Numbered from the stretch's first letter, positions 43,190 to 57,606 are shown. The stretch is DNA of 64,000 nucleotides from Agelaius tricolor (GCA_023055355.1 JALJCS010000001.1:69419381-69483380); one strand, 5' to 3'. The notes: generated by a model not told the origin, from the sequence alone. A program made the numbers and translations.

Positions 43190-43790
43190 CGTGCCTGGCC
43201 TCGTCTGACCCTTGCTGCTGGGCCAAAGGCAGCAGCTGTGATGTTTCACCTCAGAGATACCTTTGGCCAGCTGGGTGCTGCAGCTGGGCACTCGGAACAA
43301 ATCCAGGCAGAGTAGGAACTCAGTTTACCTCTGGTGGAAAAGGTTCAGGTGATGGTGAAGAGAAAAGGAGAGGATTCTGCCATAGAGTTGTAATCCAGAG
43401 TTTTATTCCAGGATGACAGACCTCTGAATCTTGTAACAGCTCCCAACAGAATCCAGACCGCATGGTCCCGTCTCCTTTTAAGCCCCGGGGACAGGGGGAG
43501 GGGAAGGGACAGGTGAGGGCCAACCAGGTGTGAGGAGGGGAAGACTCAAGGGATAAAAACACTTGGACAGGCCAATGAGCCTGGACCTGAGGGGCATCTT
43601 TTGAACTTCTGCCAACCACACCACAACCCTGCTGGAATGTTAAGATGGATGGACAGCTCTCAGCAGGAGGGCAGAGGGGGAGGGAAAAGGAGAGGCTGGC
43701 ACACCTGCGGGGTTGGGATAGGTGAAACAGGAAATGGCATCACACTGCAACAACAGGGATCACAGTTTGTCCCTGAAGAATATCAGTAAT
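43190..43790 (-). mobile_element. Solo LTR of a class II (ERVK-like) avian endogenous retrovirus
   Basis: On the minus strand this segment has the order of an LTR: a C/T-rich U3, a TATA-type box CTTAAAA at 43,476-43,482 directly after a CCCCGGGG element, a GC-rich initiation region, and an AATAAA signal at 43,402-43,407 about 75 nt downstream. A U5-like tract follows. The overall wording matches LTRs common in songbird genomes, from memory. No primer-binding site, gag, pol or env remains are visible on either side, so it looks like a solo LTR. The ends are approximate; I could not settle a target-site duplication. It lies in the same orientation as SLC16A10. Confidence 0.65.
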
Positions 43791-46700
43791 AGCGTCCTTA
43801 TACAACAAGTCTGCTATATCCTGATATTTTGACAGTAGTTAAAATAAACGGAAGGAGAATAAATAAAGCTTACTTCTTTAAGCTGAGGAAGTTCCAAACA
43901 GAGATCCCACAATACAGAGACTATAGGACAGAAGTGCAGTTCCCATTGACAGGCAGAAACACATTGCATGAAACAATTACTTCCAATCAGAGTACTTCAT
44001 CTGAGTTAACTGCATCTGAGTTAACCCAGGATATTGTTATTACTTTGCCAGAAACCCTGTGGGGTTTTGATCAAGTGTAATGTATTAAACATTATAATAA
44101 ACAGTGTAAAAAAATCTGAATGACTATATACTGTTATTTGTAAAGACTAGATACAGAATAGGAATTTGAAAGAGAATTACAGATTTTTATAGCCTCAAAA
44201 CAATGCACTGACTGCCCATAGTAACAATCTACAGAGATAAAAAGTACCTATCAAGACAGAAAGATCCAGGAGCCCTTAAAGTACTCCTTAGTTATCCTGC
44301 AAATAAAAGGTTTTGAAAATTAGTTGACAGGCATTTTATTCTACAGAGAAAAATTTTACATGTATTTAAGGCTTGCTTGCTTATTTAGGTATTTTTGGGC
44401 TCTGAACATTTCCAGATATATGTGTGGGGGAGGATGTTTGCTCCCAGACCCAGTAGAAGACTCCAGCGAGGTCAATGCCACGGAGCAGGAATTACAAATT
44501 ATGACTCCTAACACCTCCCTCATGCTGCTCTCCAAAGGCAAAGCAGTAGGACTATCAGTGAAAAGCAACATGATTTTGAAATACCAATACCCTAAAGCCA
44601 TAAATCACAAGGCCACGCAGTTATGAAGGACTCAGAAAGAATTTTGGATACTAACCTGCCTAAGTCATGTCAAAAGAAGGAGAATAAGGAAAACTGATGT
44701 AAATGTCACGGGGTAGACTGTCTAGAGCTAAAAAGCACATGCCTTCATCTCTGTCTAAATCAGAGGACCAACCCAAAATAACATCACTTCAAACCCAAAA
44801 TGGTTTGGTCATTCAAACCAGCAGTACACAGTGCGTCTTACTGCACATACCTCCCACCATTGTACTACCAGAAACATTGACAAATTTCAGTCTGCAGCTT
44901 AAACTTCAGTTGATAATAGTAAAACTCATAAGGGTGTCCCAGTTTTGGCTGGGACTAAACCACAACAAAGGGGAATAAATAATATTTATCTCCACTACAT
45001 ATATTTCTATATTGCAAAGTTCAACCACAATAGTCAAGAATAAAAGACTGAAAGCTCAGCTGCTGCTCATTTGTGGTTAACCTTTTTTTAATAGTTCACT
45101 AGTTCTGACAGATCCATAAACTTACAAAACTAATTTCTTTAAGAGCTAAGATCTCCTGCTCAGCAAGCAATTATCCCAAGATTAGTGTCTGGTAATTCAT
45201 TTATTCTCTTCAATGAGCAGAAATAATAGGAATTGGGTTTCTGTGACTTTAAGCAGCTCATGCTCACTTACCACCAGATGCTCAGAGTCATCACAATGAA
45301 TCAGAGCAGGAAAATACATTAATTGTATTAAGTGTTACTTCTACATTTCCCGCTTTCCAGTCGAAAGTGGAGAACATCTTACCTCATTTAACGTAAGGAA
45401 TGTAAAAGTAAATGTAATAAGAGTAGTAAAACTATTAAAATAACAGAGTATTTCCATTTTCCTGCATTTCTCCTCTGGTTTGAGAGCTCAGAAAAGCAGA
45501 CGGCTGCAAACAGAAACTGTAGAATTCATCTTGGCAATTCTCATCAGTAAAGTATCAAGAGCTGATACACACAGGAACTCAGGAGACCTGACAATTTGCT
45601 GCTGAAGATCAACAGCACAGCAAAAGCTTGAGATTGTCTAGATAACATTCTTAAGGAGAAATTTGAACCATTTCAGGAAGGAAAAAACCGAAATTATTCT
45701 TCAAGCCATTTTCTAACAGAGCAGCACTGATCTTTCCAGATACTGCCCATATACAGGCAACAACTGTTAGGAAAAGAAGGAAGTGGCTCTTCATTTCCAT
45801 CCAGATACCCAGCAGTGCCACTGGCTGCCTACACCTGTTTAAGCCAAAACCAGGCAGCATGCGATTCCAAACTATTTTCATAGCAACTGGTCTATTTGAA
45901 GAGAAATGAAGAGAATTACAAAACAAAACAAAAACAAACCAGTCAAAAAAACATCAAACACACATAGCCCCCCAACACAAAAAAAGGCAGAATGTTCAAG
46001 TTAAATAAATGATAAAAACAAAATAGAAACATTTTCATATATAATATATACTGAGCATATATAAAAGTGAGTACCAATGGGATTATAATCAGGTTTTTTT
46101 ACATCAAAAGGTCAGCAAACAGTATCTAGGCTTTCAGATTGAATTTTTCTATTGTTTTATTTAACCTCTAATACCAACAAAAAAGTAACTACAAATGTCT
46201 TGTTACAGCTAAATACCTTCAAGTCTTAACTACTGCAAGGTCTTCTTAAGTGGTTCCCTTAGAATAAGAAAAAGCATTACCAGAATGATTCCACTTGTAC
46301 TTGGATATATCCACCTAAAACCTAGTTAGATTATTTACCTAGTAGACAGCTTCCTCCGAAAAAATGTTCCAAATTTAATTTACAAATATTTGGTTATCCT
46401 CCTGAGATGCAACTAATGCATTTGAGAAGCCTCAAATAGCATATTAGCCCTGCCAACACTTAAAAAATTTGAATGGCAGGTACCAACTGGCATCTCTCAG
46501 ATACTTTGGCAAAGAATTAGGTCCTGCCATGACAAATTTCAGAGAAGCAATGCACTGCTTCAGAGAGGAAGTGATTTGCAGTTTCCAACTTCTACCAAAT
46601 GTGGGACTCAGCACGAATTCCCTCTCCCAGAGACAGGACATAACTGGCTGGCATCTGTGTATGCCAGCAGCTCTATAACCATGCCAAGACCAAAACTGGA

Positions 46701-48919
46701 AACAAAAAGGTTAAAGGGCAGTGGGAGGGTGGGGAGGACACACCAAGCAGCTCTATCTTGCCTCCAAGAAAAAGCTTTACAAGTCTACCAGTACTGGTTT
46801 GTAAACTACTTCAACTTTCTGGATGTTTTCACACTGATTTTTTTATTCTTCTTTGTAGCCTAACTTTGCTCATCAAGAAACCACTCAAACATACCTGGAA
46901 AAGCTGCCTACAACTACCTCATACATGGAACCAGCTGAAATGGATCCAGCACCTATAATTACAGTCTAACTGTTGGGAGTTATATAAATGAATTTAAGCA
47001 TTCCTAATACAAGATGAATTTACCTTTTGAGAATCATTCAAAAGTGTTAGCCACAAAGTCAGCATCAGCCTGTTTTCCATATGCCATGAAGTAAAGGTCA
47101 TACAAGATCACAAGGAAGACCCATCAGCAAATAGAGCTAAATTACTGACTACATACAAGATCAGAGCATCAAAGAGTTCCATGGGGCATTGCTTGCTGTA
47201 TTGATCCTATCAGGCTCTGATAAACCTTCAAAAGAAAGATAACTTTAGTAATAGTCCCCTAAATATCCAACTAACCAGGTTTGTAAATGTGAACTCTAAG
47301 TAACATGGACTGGTGTGTGTGCCATTGCAGATACTGTTAGAGCAAAGACCACAAAGATGTACCACATACTCATGAGGGTAAGAGCACTTTTTGGTGTTCT
47401 ACAGGACACCTGGAGCTGGATTCCAGTTGCATGTGAGGATGCCTGTGTGAGTGAGGAGTCAAAGCTCCCACTAGAGGCAGTGGAGATCTAGGCAGCACAG
47501 CTTGAGTTAACTGTAGAATTTCAGCCCACCCTAAAGTTAAAAGCTGGCATCTGCCCAGCTGAGTAACTCTCTACAAACCACTAAATGTACTCCACAGACC
47601 TCCAGCTAGTATAATCTGCCAGATGAATTCCACACCTTGCCAGTTTTCTCCAGGTGTAACACCACTCTTGCATCACTGCCTGAAAATGTCATCCCGCATA
47701 ATAGTGCAACAAACACAGACAAGCAGAGCAAAGCTAATAAAAAAAGGCATTAATGAAAGCAAAATGCACATTACTGGTACAGTGTGATGCCAAGTATCAC
47801 TGAATGACTGGCACCAGTGCCATTTAGAAAGACTATCTCACCTCAGTATATATCATGCCTTTCAGAACATAAAAAAAACCCTCCTAAAAAACTATCACAT
47901 TTGCTTCAGCACTCCCACAGTGACCCAGATAAAAACAGGAAAAAAGGTAAGGGAGAGGAACAACTATATATAGTTTACCCATTATTTTAAAATGGTAGGC
48001 CAGCTATAACTACTGAGGGCAAAAAATATACATATAATACTTGAAACTCTCCTTAAATTGGAGACAAGCATATGAACAGACCAGGTCTAAAAGCCTATGG
48101 TCTTCTATCACAAAATATTTGTGGGACCCTTGTCTTACACTAAACTGAAATTCATTACTTACAGAATTTCACAGAAGTTATGACCATCTAAGCTAAACCA
48201 ACTGCACAAAGGAAAGTGCTTCACAATTATGAAATTACTTCATAAAAAATGGAGAGGTAGCTAAAGACAAAAAGTAACTGCCCAAGCAAACAACAGTGCC
48301 AAGCAAGCATAGCTGTAATCAGAAGCAGTACAAGTCAGTTTAGCAGACAAGCACTTACACAAGCAAATCTGTGTGGATGCATCATTCCCAATGGAGGGTA
48401 GCTTCACAAGATGTCCCACTTTTAAAATACACATATACCTTTGATCTCCTCTTCACCAGCCCTAACAATAAGTGGATGCTCCTTTTTCCTTCCTCTGCAT
48501 TTACTCTAGTCCTGAACTCCACTCATTTCAACTACCTTTGTGTAAACACTGCTAAGCCATTCTGTAACTACTTCTTAGCCTCCCACTAAACATTCATTTA
48601 CTCCCCCAATCACAAACTGTTAATCCCACGACTCAACTGATGTCTGTTTCACACAAAGCTATACCTAACACTTCAATAAAAGGTTGGCCACTTATTCAAG
48701 AAAAAAGGACTTAATTCATTATATAATTTCACTCTTGGTGGTAAGATTACCTTAAAATGAATTCACCACTCCCAAGCTATGAGTTCTGCACAAAAGATAG
48801 GTGGTAGTTCTGACAATAATGGCATAGAGACCCTGAGAGAAAAAGTTAGTTCACGGCCCCTGTGATTTTTTTGTCATGCAATTTAAAATTCATAAAAAGC
48901 AAATAAACTGAAAGGCAAA

Positions 48920-49410
48920 TCATATCCTGGGGTGCATCAGGCACAGCATTGCCAGCCAGGCAAGGGAGGGGATTGCCCCACTCTGCTCAGCACTGGGGCA
49001 TCTTTGCAACAATATAAGAAGGGTATAAAGTGTTAGAGAGCATCCAAAGGAGGCCACAAAGATAGTGGAGAGTCTAGAGGAGAAGCCCCATCTGAGAAGG
49101 GACTGAGGTCACTTTGTTCATCCTGGTGGAGACTGAGGGGAGACCTCATGGCAGTCTATAACTTTCTGATGAGGGGAAGAGGACAAGTAGACACTGATCT
49201 CTTCACTCTGGTGACCTGAGGGAATGGCCTGAAGCTGTGCCAGGGGAGGGTTAGACTGGATATTGGGAAAAGCTTCTTCACCCAGAGGATGGCTGGGCAC
49301 TGGTACAGGCTCCTCAGAGAAGTGGTCACAGCAAGCCTGACACAGCTCAAGAAGAGTTTGGACAATGCTCTCAGGTACATGGTGACTGTTGGGGCCACCT
49401 TGTCCACCTT
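48920..49410 (+). mobile_element. CR1 LINE 3' fragment
   Basis: The plus strand carries TCCTGGGGTGCATCAGGCAC, AGGGAGGGGATTGCCCCACT, then AAAGGAGGCCACAAAGATAG, GAGGGGAGACCTCATGGCAG, ATGGCCTGAAGCTGTGCCAG and GGTTAGACTGGATATTGGGA, all in CR1 order. There is an internal gap near 48,990-49,040. It ends near GGTACATGGTGACTGTTGGG. Confidence 0.8.
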
Positions 49411-52400
49411 ACTCTTACCCATTTCTAACTATGACCACTCATAATTATCTTTTAGAGTCCACTGAGCCTCCCCTACTTCACATTTTAGTTTAAACACACA
49501 AAAGAAAATCAGTAGCCAAGTTTTAAGCCACTGGAACCAAGTTGTGGTATCTTAGTCACAGAAAATCTTCTCTTTCAAAAAACCAAGTGTGCTGACGAGG
49601 AATTCCTGAACAGTTCATGGAGCACTCTATAGATCTCTGCAAAGATGAAGAAAAAGCAGAGCCCTACCCCTCTTTTGTTAAAGCAATGTCTTGATAAAAA
49701 TAAGGTCTTTTCATTTTAAGAATGCTGTTCATATTATCCCCGTCTTTTGCACAATAAACACTGACCAGCAGCCTCTCAGGCTGAGACTCTACCCAAAAGA
49801 ACTAGCACAAAAGGATTCACACTGCCTACAAACAGCAAGCTGTGAGAAATGCTAAGATTTATCATCTTCAGAAGACAACATAATTTCAATAGGAAAATTT
49901 GCTACAAGTTTTACGTTTCTATCCTTTCCATTCTGATTCTTAACCCAAAACCTAGAGGAATGCTGTCCCATTAAGAACCCAAATCCTTTTTTATCTGAAA
50001 CTCTGGAACAACCACATAGGTCCAGTTGGAGGCAGTTTTAAGGACATGAGAAAATTTTTCACCTGGGTTTTAAATTTACTGTTTATAGCACCTCTCTTAC
50101 CTACTCTGATCAGGAAAACATGCACCTGGAATACTGGTAAGTGAGATACCACTTCAATAGAAAAGAAATCTCAATTGCTCAGAGACAGTATCCCAAAGAA
50201 CAAGCAGCAGAGTAGTTTGTACAATATCCACCTTTCTTGACCTGCATTTTCCCAATACAATTATCCTTAATAAATACAGCTAAATGATCTACAAAATATT
50301 TCAAAATATTTTGACCAATTGCTGAAATATTGACATTTTCAGATAGAAAAGTTATTAATACAGTATACAGTTGGTGGCACAGACCTCAATGCAGAGACTG
50401 AGCATAACATACATTAAGTTAAATGCCTTAAACCACATATACAAAAGATCAATACTGCAGCATGATGTTGCATAAATTGCATGCCACATACCATTTTCTT
50501 TGCCTAATATCAGAAAATGCAAAAAAAGAGTCAGAACACTAGAGTGGGGCCACGCTGACTAAACTTCTGACTGCATACAAAGACTAACGTTGTCCATAAC
50601 AATTTTGTGCAGTTCTACTCCAGCCTTCCCACTAATTTACCCAATTCTGTCCCAGTCCCCCCACACATCTTCAAGGGTCAGTGATTTCACTGCATGAAAC
50701 TAAATGTTCATTAAACTGGTTCACTATGAACAAAATACTTTTATATGTACAGAGGTGCAAAAAGCTGATAATGCTTCATGCTTCAATTTGTAAAAAATGG
50801 GGTTACTCTGATAGGATTAGAAAATACATCCCAGGCTTGCACATTTAAGCTTCCAGAAAATGTCCTAGTGTTGATTTAATTTTCTAAATCACTGCCAGTA
50901 CCCAGCTGTGGCAGAAATTATAAGTTGAGAGTTCTAATTTCTTTCAGGTCTGGAATGCAATGCTGGGTTTTGAAGAGCCTAAGCTAAATAAATATTTCAA
51001 AGGTAAGAAATTACTTGAAGTTATAAAAGAACAAAGGGCAACTTCAAATTCCCTTTTGTGTGCCAAAATCATAAAGGCTTTCTTTAAAGTACATTACTTT
51101 CAGTTTTGTCACACACATGACAACTTAATCCAATGAACTCAAGGGGCCACAGGCAGTATTTTTACAGATAAATTGAAGGAGAATCCAAAAGTCATCATAT
51201 AAATAGTACACTCAAGATTCAAAAAAATATTATCTAGCTGTACTAAATCAACTTTCTGATAAGGCTATTACTCTGAACCATGACACATACCATTGTCATG
51301 TCCAAAATATGCACCACAGTTCAAGTCTCAGTTTCAATCTCATGTGCTTTGAGGTTAACAGCATCTTTAGGTAAGGCACTGCTACCACACCTTCCTTCCA
51401 CTCCTAAAAGCAAGCAGCACTGTATAGAAGCAGATGTCATCAGCCAATTCCAACCACTTTGAAACTACCACAGTATGCACCAAACTGGAGCACACTGACA
51501 ACAAACAGGCTCAGTCTGACCAGTGGAACCCACTGAGATTGTTCCAACCCCAGCACGTTTGGTTACAACACAGGATCAAGTAACTGTCCTAGAAAGCCCT
51601 GGCTGCATACCCCAAGCACACTCAGTGCTTCCAACTCTTTGGATAAGAGCCACAGCTTGGACCAAGCAAACCCATTTGTTTTACACTCATGTCCTTGCTG
51701 CTCACTCTGTATGTGGCTTTGCTGCCATCCGGACTCTAATCTAGAGCAGACTAAGCAGCTCCCTAAGAGACACATGGCTAGTACACACCTGGGTACAGAA
51801 AGCAAACTAGGCAAAGGCACAGAAGTCAGCCCAAGGACAACAGGCAGGTTTAGAGTGCTGACACCACAAACAACACAGACAAAAGTCTCCAAAAATACAG
51901 CCCTCCTCCAACACCTCAACTCACTCGGGATCACTTGGTAATGAATACTAACCTGCTCTTTTCCTCTTGAATTCTTCGACTCTTAAGCTTTCAATGCAGT
52001 ATAGGAAGTGCTAAAACTAGGACACCTCTAATTAGAACAAAGTGGGTTTTTTCTTTCTTCAAAACAAACTTTCCTACCTGGTACACAAGAACACTGTTCC
52101 ATATGGTTTCATATAATGAACTTGTCACTAAGAAAGCTGTGTTTTGGTCCAAAAGAAAGGACTGTTCATTCATTCTAGACTGCAAAAGCTTAAAGGTCAC
52201 AGTTTATTTAGAACATTATATCATAGTGTTTTATCCTTGCTCAGTCCCAGCACTGATAAAATACAGCTAAAATTATGTGCTACCAATATCAATATATTTC
52301 TTTACAATGAAGTAGGAAGACTTATTTTAATTACTCAATGCATTTTCTATTTGCAATGTTTTTATTGAAGCATCTTGAAAAAAATGGCTAAAACCCAGTT

Positions 52401-53664
52401 TAGGAGCCAGAAGACAATATTTACTGCATGTTTTACAAATCATTTCCCAGAGGAAAACAGCTAGAGACTAAGAAAATTAAATTAATAGTTAACATGTTTT
52501 GAATTACTTATTATTCCTCCAATCTATGTTCTTAAAAATGCAAAAGACGAAAAAAAAATATTGGGTACTTGGAAGATATACATAAAGTACAGCTCTGCTG
52601 AATAAAACACACTCCAGAAGATAAACAGCCAAAGATTGCACTATTTGTGCTTACTCAGAAAAAAGGCAGCAAGGAAATTGCTTTACAACTTCCAGTCTAA
52701 GTACAAGTCCCTACCATGTAAGTGACACCATGTTCCATGGGATTATAGACATGCTGCTGATAACAGAGGCTGTAATCATCCCAGTAATCCCTTCCTGTGT
52801 GTGGGAACAAACTAGCACTGATCATTTTTAAATTGGTCCCATCCTTACTAAAGGGCTGCTATTAACTTAGCTATTAGAGCCAGTCATTCCTATCCAGTTC
52901 CCACGAAAATTAAAGGCAGTATCCAAAACAGAGCTGCTGCTATTGTAATAAATTATATTTCTGAAATGCAAACAGATAGAATAATTCTGAGAAAACATTC
53001 CCTTGTGATCTTGTACTTTCTGTACATATTTGCTGAAGGTTGAACTGCAGTGGTCTAAGGCTGCATGGTTTGTTCACAAAATTAAAGAATAAAAAAAAGT
53101 GTGTGGAGGACATAAGAAAGAACCTATATCATTCCTTCACATGAAGACTATTTTAAAACCAGACAGTTATATTATCAGTGCTACATTAGCCTGGATGCAA
53201 TTAATCACTGCATCTCCTTCCCTGAAGTTCACAGAGCAGAAGCAACTTCAAATTGGGTAATTATTTGCTGAGCATAATAGATGAGCATTATAGATGTTTA
53301 TTGAAAATCCTTGTTTTCCTTAGCAATGCACAGAAATAAAAGTTAGAATTTTCTGAACATTTTTCTCATTTCAGAGCATGATCTTTGATGTGTAGAATTC
53401 TATTAAAAGAGTGTGGCAGGCAGCAGGCACTCAGACACTTGAGGAGGTGTGTGCTGGGGCAGTATTTACTGCACCAGTATTTTATTTACCAGTATTTATG
53501 TTACCAGGTGAGGGAAAGGTGGGAGGGGGTCAGCACAAAGCACAACACTGGAGGTGACAATGGATTGACTTCACCTTCTCTGAGACCTTCAAGTGTCAAA
53601 AGCCTGGAAGGAGGCAGGAGCAGGGTGTCTGATTACTACTTTGAATCCAGCAAGGGGATGCAGA

Positions 53665-54005
53665 GATAAGGGAACTGGAGCATCTGAGATGAGTGGCTGA
53701 GAGAGGTGGTGTTGGTTAGGTTCAAGCAGGAAAGGCTGCAGGGGGCAATCTCAGCATGCACAAATACCCCATGAGAGGATGTGAAGAGAATGAGCAAAAC
53801 TCTTCTCAGTGGTGTTCTGACGAGAATCAAGAGACAATGGACACAAATTGAAATAGAGAAAATTCCATTTAAAGGTAAGAAAAATCTTCTTTGCTCACAG
53901 TAGCTAAACACTGGCACTTTGGAGGCTGTGGAGTCTCCATCCTTGGATCAAAACCCAACTGGGCAAGGTCATTAGATGCCTGCTCTAGTAGACATTGCTC
54001 CAAGT
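53665..54005 (+). mobile_element. CR1 LINE 3' fragment
   Basis: The plus strand follows the CR1 3' region: ACTGGAGCATCTGAGATGAG, GGCTGAGAGAGGTGGTGTTG, TCTTCTCAGTGGTGTTCTGA, AGAGACAATGGACACAAATT, and GGCTGTGGAGTCTCCATCCT followed by GATCAAAACCCAACTGGGCA. It lacks the extreme 3' tail. The GC-richer 53,400-53,660 directly before it is not clearly CR1. Confidence 0.78.
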
Positions 54006-55518
54006 GGAGGATACAGTTTGTTATTACCTCTAATTAACTCAGACTGGCTAAGAGTAAATAGACATATATACAATATTATGCTATCATAGTTTAAGAACAG
54101 TGTTTCATTCAAGACTAGTAACTCAATAATATTTAAACTTCAAGTTGGCCTCCAATAACACTCCTTTCAGGAAGCTAAAGAAATCATGATAAAAGAAACT
54201 GAACATTATCAGGAAATGGAAAGTGTCCAGAGGCAAGCAGACTGTTGAAAGATGAAAACATGTTTATGGATAGGCAAACACTAAGCATGGGTACAACTTG
54301 CTAAATCTAAGAAAAAGGTTACACACTTTGCTAACTTCCCCTTTAAATAGCAGTTATTTAAGGCAACTCAAAAATGAGGAAGGGATCTGAGAAACCTCAA
54401 AGAATGGCAGCCAAAAAACAGATGAGTAAGATGGCATTGAACAGACTACAGGGACCAATTAAACAAAACAAAGTTGAAGAGCAAGGAGTAATGCACATTG
54501 GAAAACTTCAAAGTGAACTAAGCTTCACTGACTGCAGGTACTAATAATAAGCAGCAAGAAAAACATTATGTTATGCAAATAATGCAAAATAGACAGCACA
54601 ATGTCATTAGAGTACATCACTCATGCCAGAAAACAGCAAGGCCTCATTTTGTAACATGACACAGTACCTTTCTTCTCTACATTACAGAGAGTTAGAGCAA
54701 CAGAGATATTGACAAAGAAATAACATTGGGAGTATGAAACGTACTTGGCATGCAACAAAACTGTCATGAGTAGAGTACAGTAAAACTTAGTATTTCAGTG
54801 GATTTGTATGAAGGAGATTTTAGAGGATATAGTTTTGTCTGACAGGCAGCACACCAGAGCTCATAACTTGAGGCATGTGGATTTAATGCAGAGCAGTGAC
54901 AATTCCCAATCATCTTTAGAATTCTATAGGGATGTTTCATCACTATGAAATTCAAGTACTGCCTCTAAAGAAAACCACAAAAATTAACTGGTAACTAGCT
55001 TTCAGACTTATTAGGAAGATTATTCTCCCTTACAAAGCTGTTTGTTGCAAGTTAATCCACAGTTGGAACAGGAAGAACTTAACCAATGTGAAATTTAACA
55101 TAAGGGGAAAAACCACCACAAGAACACAACCTAACTAATCACTCTGCAGAATAGTTGACAAGACTACAAGAGAAACGGTCCAAAGGTACAAAGACATTGC
55201 ATGTGTGCATGCAAAAACAGTAGTGGTATTAGTCATTCTGCTCTTAACAAAGACAGCATACTACAGAAATTGCCTTCAACTTTCCAGTTTGATCCAATCA
55301 TCATATCAACTACTCCAGAATCTTCATTTACATAGGTATTTATAATCACAACACCAGGTGATAGGAGTACAAAAATGACTGCAGCTGAATAAAAAGAAAC
55401 ACTATTTATATATCAGGTTAGTTTTCTGGTTAGAACTCACTGTTGGTTCGCTGCTCTGGTTTCAGTAGCCAAGCAAAACATGAGAAAGAAAGTAGACTAC
55501 AGCAGCACTGATAATCAT

Positions 55519-55576
55519 GTGCACTATATAACCAATTCCATTGTTTCCTTGTGTAGCCATTTTTTTTGTTCAAAAC
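55519..55576 (+). repeat. Left arm of a 1.5 kb inverted repeat
   Basis: This segment, from GTGCACTATATA through CAATTCCATTGTTTCC and TTGTGTAGCCAT to TTTGTTC, is matched in reverse complement at 57,001-57,053. A 28-base core (CAATTCC to AGCCAT) is identical. The full arm of about 52 bases differs by one substitution and a variable T run. Its identity as a named repeat is unknown. Confidence 0.85.
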
Positions 55577-57000
55577 TGAAGTCCAGCTTTTTGTGGAACT
55601 ACATCCTCCACTGCAATGTAATCCTTACAGACCTAGGTGTTATACAGTAGTACCCCTCCTTGTACCTCACACAAATTATACTTGTGTACTCTGATAACTT
55701 CCGTGTTCCAAATCTGACTTACTACTTCTTAAAAAGAAAAGTCAGTTGCTGTCTCATAAGCCACATGACACAGGTCCAGCCTGCCAAGCTTCCCAGTTTA
55801 CTGGATACAGCAGCCCATAGATGTAGAAAAGTGTGGTTCTGAAGGACAGTTACACAACAAGGACTTGAATTATATCAAAATTGCTGATAGTCTTTATCTC
55901 TGGAGGAAAACTCAGGAAGATATCAAAAGATTGAAGAAAAGAGTAAAGGAAAACTTCAAACTCTCCTGTGAAATTATCTCTTGTAGATCTTTGTAGTCAT
56001 TCAACATTATCTCCTCAGTATCTGAATTACAGCCTGAATGCGAAAGTCAGAATTCTCCTCCCTGCCCTATCGAATTCTCAGCAGTCCAGGGCCAAGAGCT
56101 GTGATGGTGCCAACAGCGTTGAGGCAGCCAATCAATCATCCTGATATGCAGATATGTCACCAAAGGCTGCACCTAAGAGAGGCAAGCCCAGAGGCATACA
56201 AACACACAGAGAACCAGTCCAGGCAAGGTGAGGTGGTGTTTTCCAGGAACACTGGCTAACAAAGCAAACATGTGGATGCAGAACTCTAACAGCAGTACAT
56301 GTTCCCTGTGCAGGTGATACCTGTACTCACAGGTGTACTCAATACTTGCACATGAGAGAAAAATCCAGGAGTTACAGAACCAGCGCTGCAAATCATAGAA
56401 CAACTGCAAACACTGCAAAACATAGAAGCAATTAAAGTAGTGGAACTGGTAATTTTATCTGACTTTTTTTTTTTTTTAATGAAACCTACCATTTTTATCT
56501 CTGTTGCCACTAGAATAGTAGAATTTATTTGTCTTTTGAAAACAAGTATGGGTACATATGCACATAAAAACTTATACAACAGAGGCAACTATCAAGAGAG
56601 CAAAACACAGGACTAGATGGGGCTCACACAAATATCTGAGATAACAGGACTGGCTCAGTGCCCCTCATCCCCATGTGACAACTCCAATAGGGAAAGGAAC
56701 CAAGTGCTCTTCCTGTCAGACCCTGGACTGGTCTGGACCAAATCCTTTCCCTTCAAGGGTGACCAGACTACAATTGCATTTGAACACTAGAGGCCAGCTA
56801 GGTCTGCCCTATTTCCAAGGACCACAAGCCTCCTGCACTTCATTGCCATTGTTTTTTTCCACCCAACTCATTTCTCAAACACAATGAACTATAAACAATG
56901 AACAGAGTAGTTTCCTGAGACTTCAGGCACACCTTTCTAGAAGTTTTATACTTACACAAGGGGCCTTTCCTCTTCTGGAGTTGTGAATCAAGTATTTTTT

Positions 57001-57053
57001 GAACAAAAGATGGCTACACAAGGAAACAATGGAATTGCTTATATAGTGCACTA
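57001..57053 (-). repeat. Right arm of a 1.5 kb inverted repeat
   Basis: Reverse complement of the left arm at 55,519-55,576: GAACAAAAGATGGCTACACA, AGGAAACAATGGAATTG, then TATATAGTGCAC. The outer ends share GTGCAC. The interior of about 1.42 kb shows no coding region. The arms could be terminal inverted repeats of a non-autonomous DNA element or two opposed copies of one short repeat. Confidence 0.85.
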
Positions 57054-57606
57054 CATAAGCAAAGAAATTTGATTTTTGCTAATATAAATACCAAAATACT
57101 GTGTACTAGTTACATTCAATTTTTTCATAAAAAAGGTGTCCCTTGAAGGAATTTTTGAACCCTCTATGACCCACAAGTTTTTTCCATTAATACTCCTAAA
57201 TGCAGCAACAATGCTGCATGCTGTAAACTGCCCTGCTCATACTTTTGGTTTCTTCCACTCCTCATCTGCAAGGCAGAGTCACTTCTTGACTACATCTTTC
57301 TCCATTCTGCCTCCTCCCTTTTTGTCTTTCACACTGAAAAACACCCACCCATCTACTAACACTAACAAAAATAGCATAGCCGACGACATGTAATGCCCTC
57401 CCATTTTGCCTTGCATTTTGACTTTTAAGATATTACACTATGTTATTAAGAGATACCAAAAGCAGCTTTTATTATAACCTACTTAATTCCTCTTTTCAGG
57501 AAAAACACCAGGCAAGAGATGACTACTGATTGGTCTCAAAAGAGCAGGCACACAAAAACCTCTGGCAACACATGTGCTCCTAGCAAGAGCTAAGCAATCC
57601 TGTAGT

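Noticed and set aside
51563..51934. Overlapping open frames on both strands of about 100-123 codons
   Set aside because: GC-richer intron DNA with no recognisable protein; opposing frames of similar length suggest composition only.
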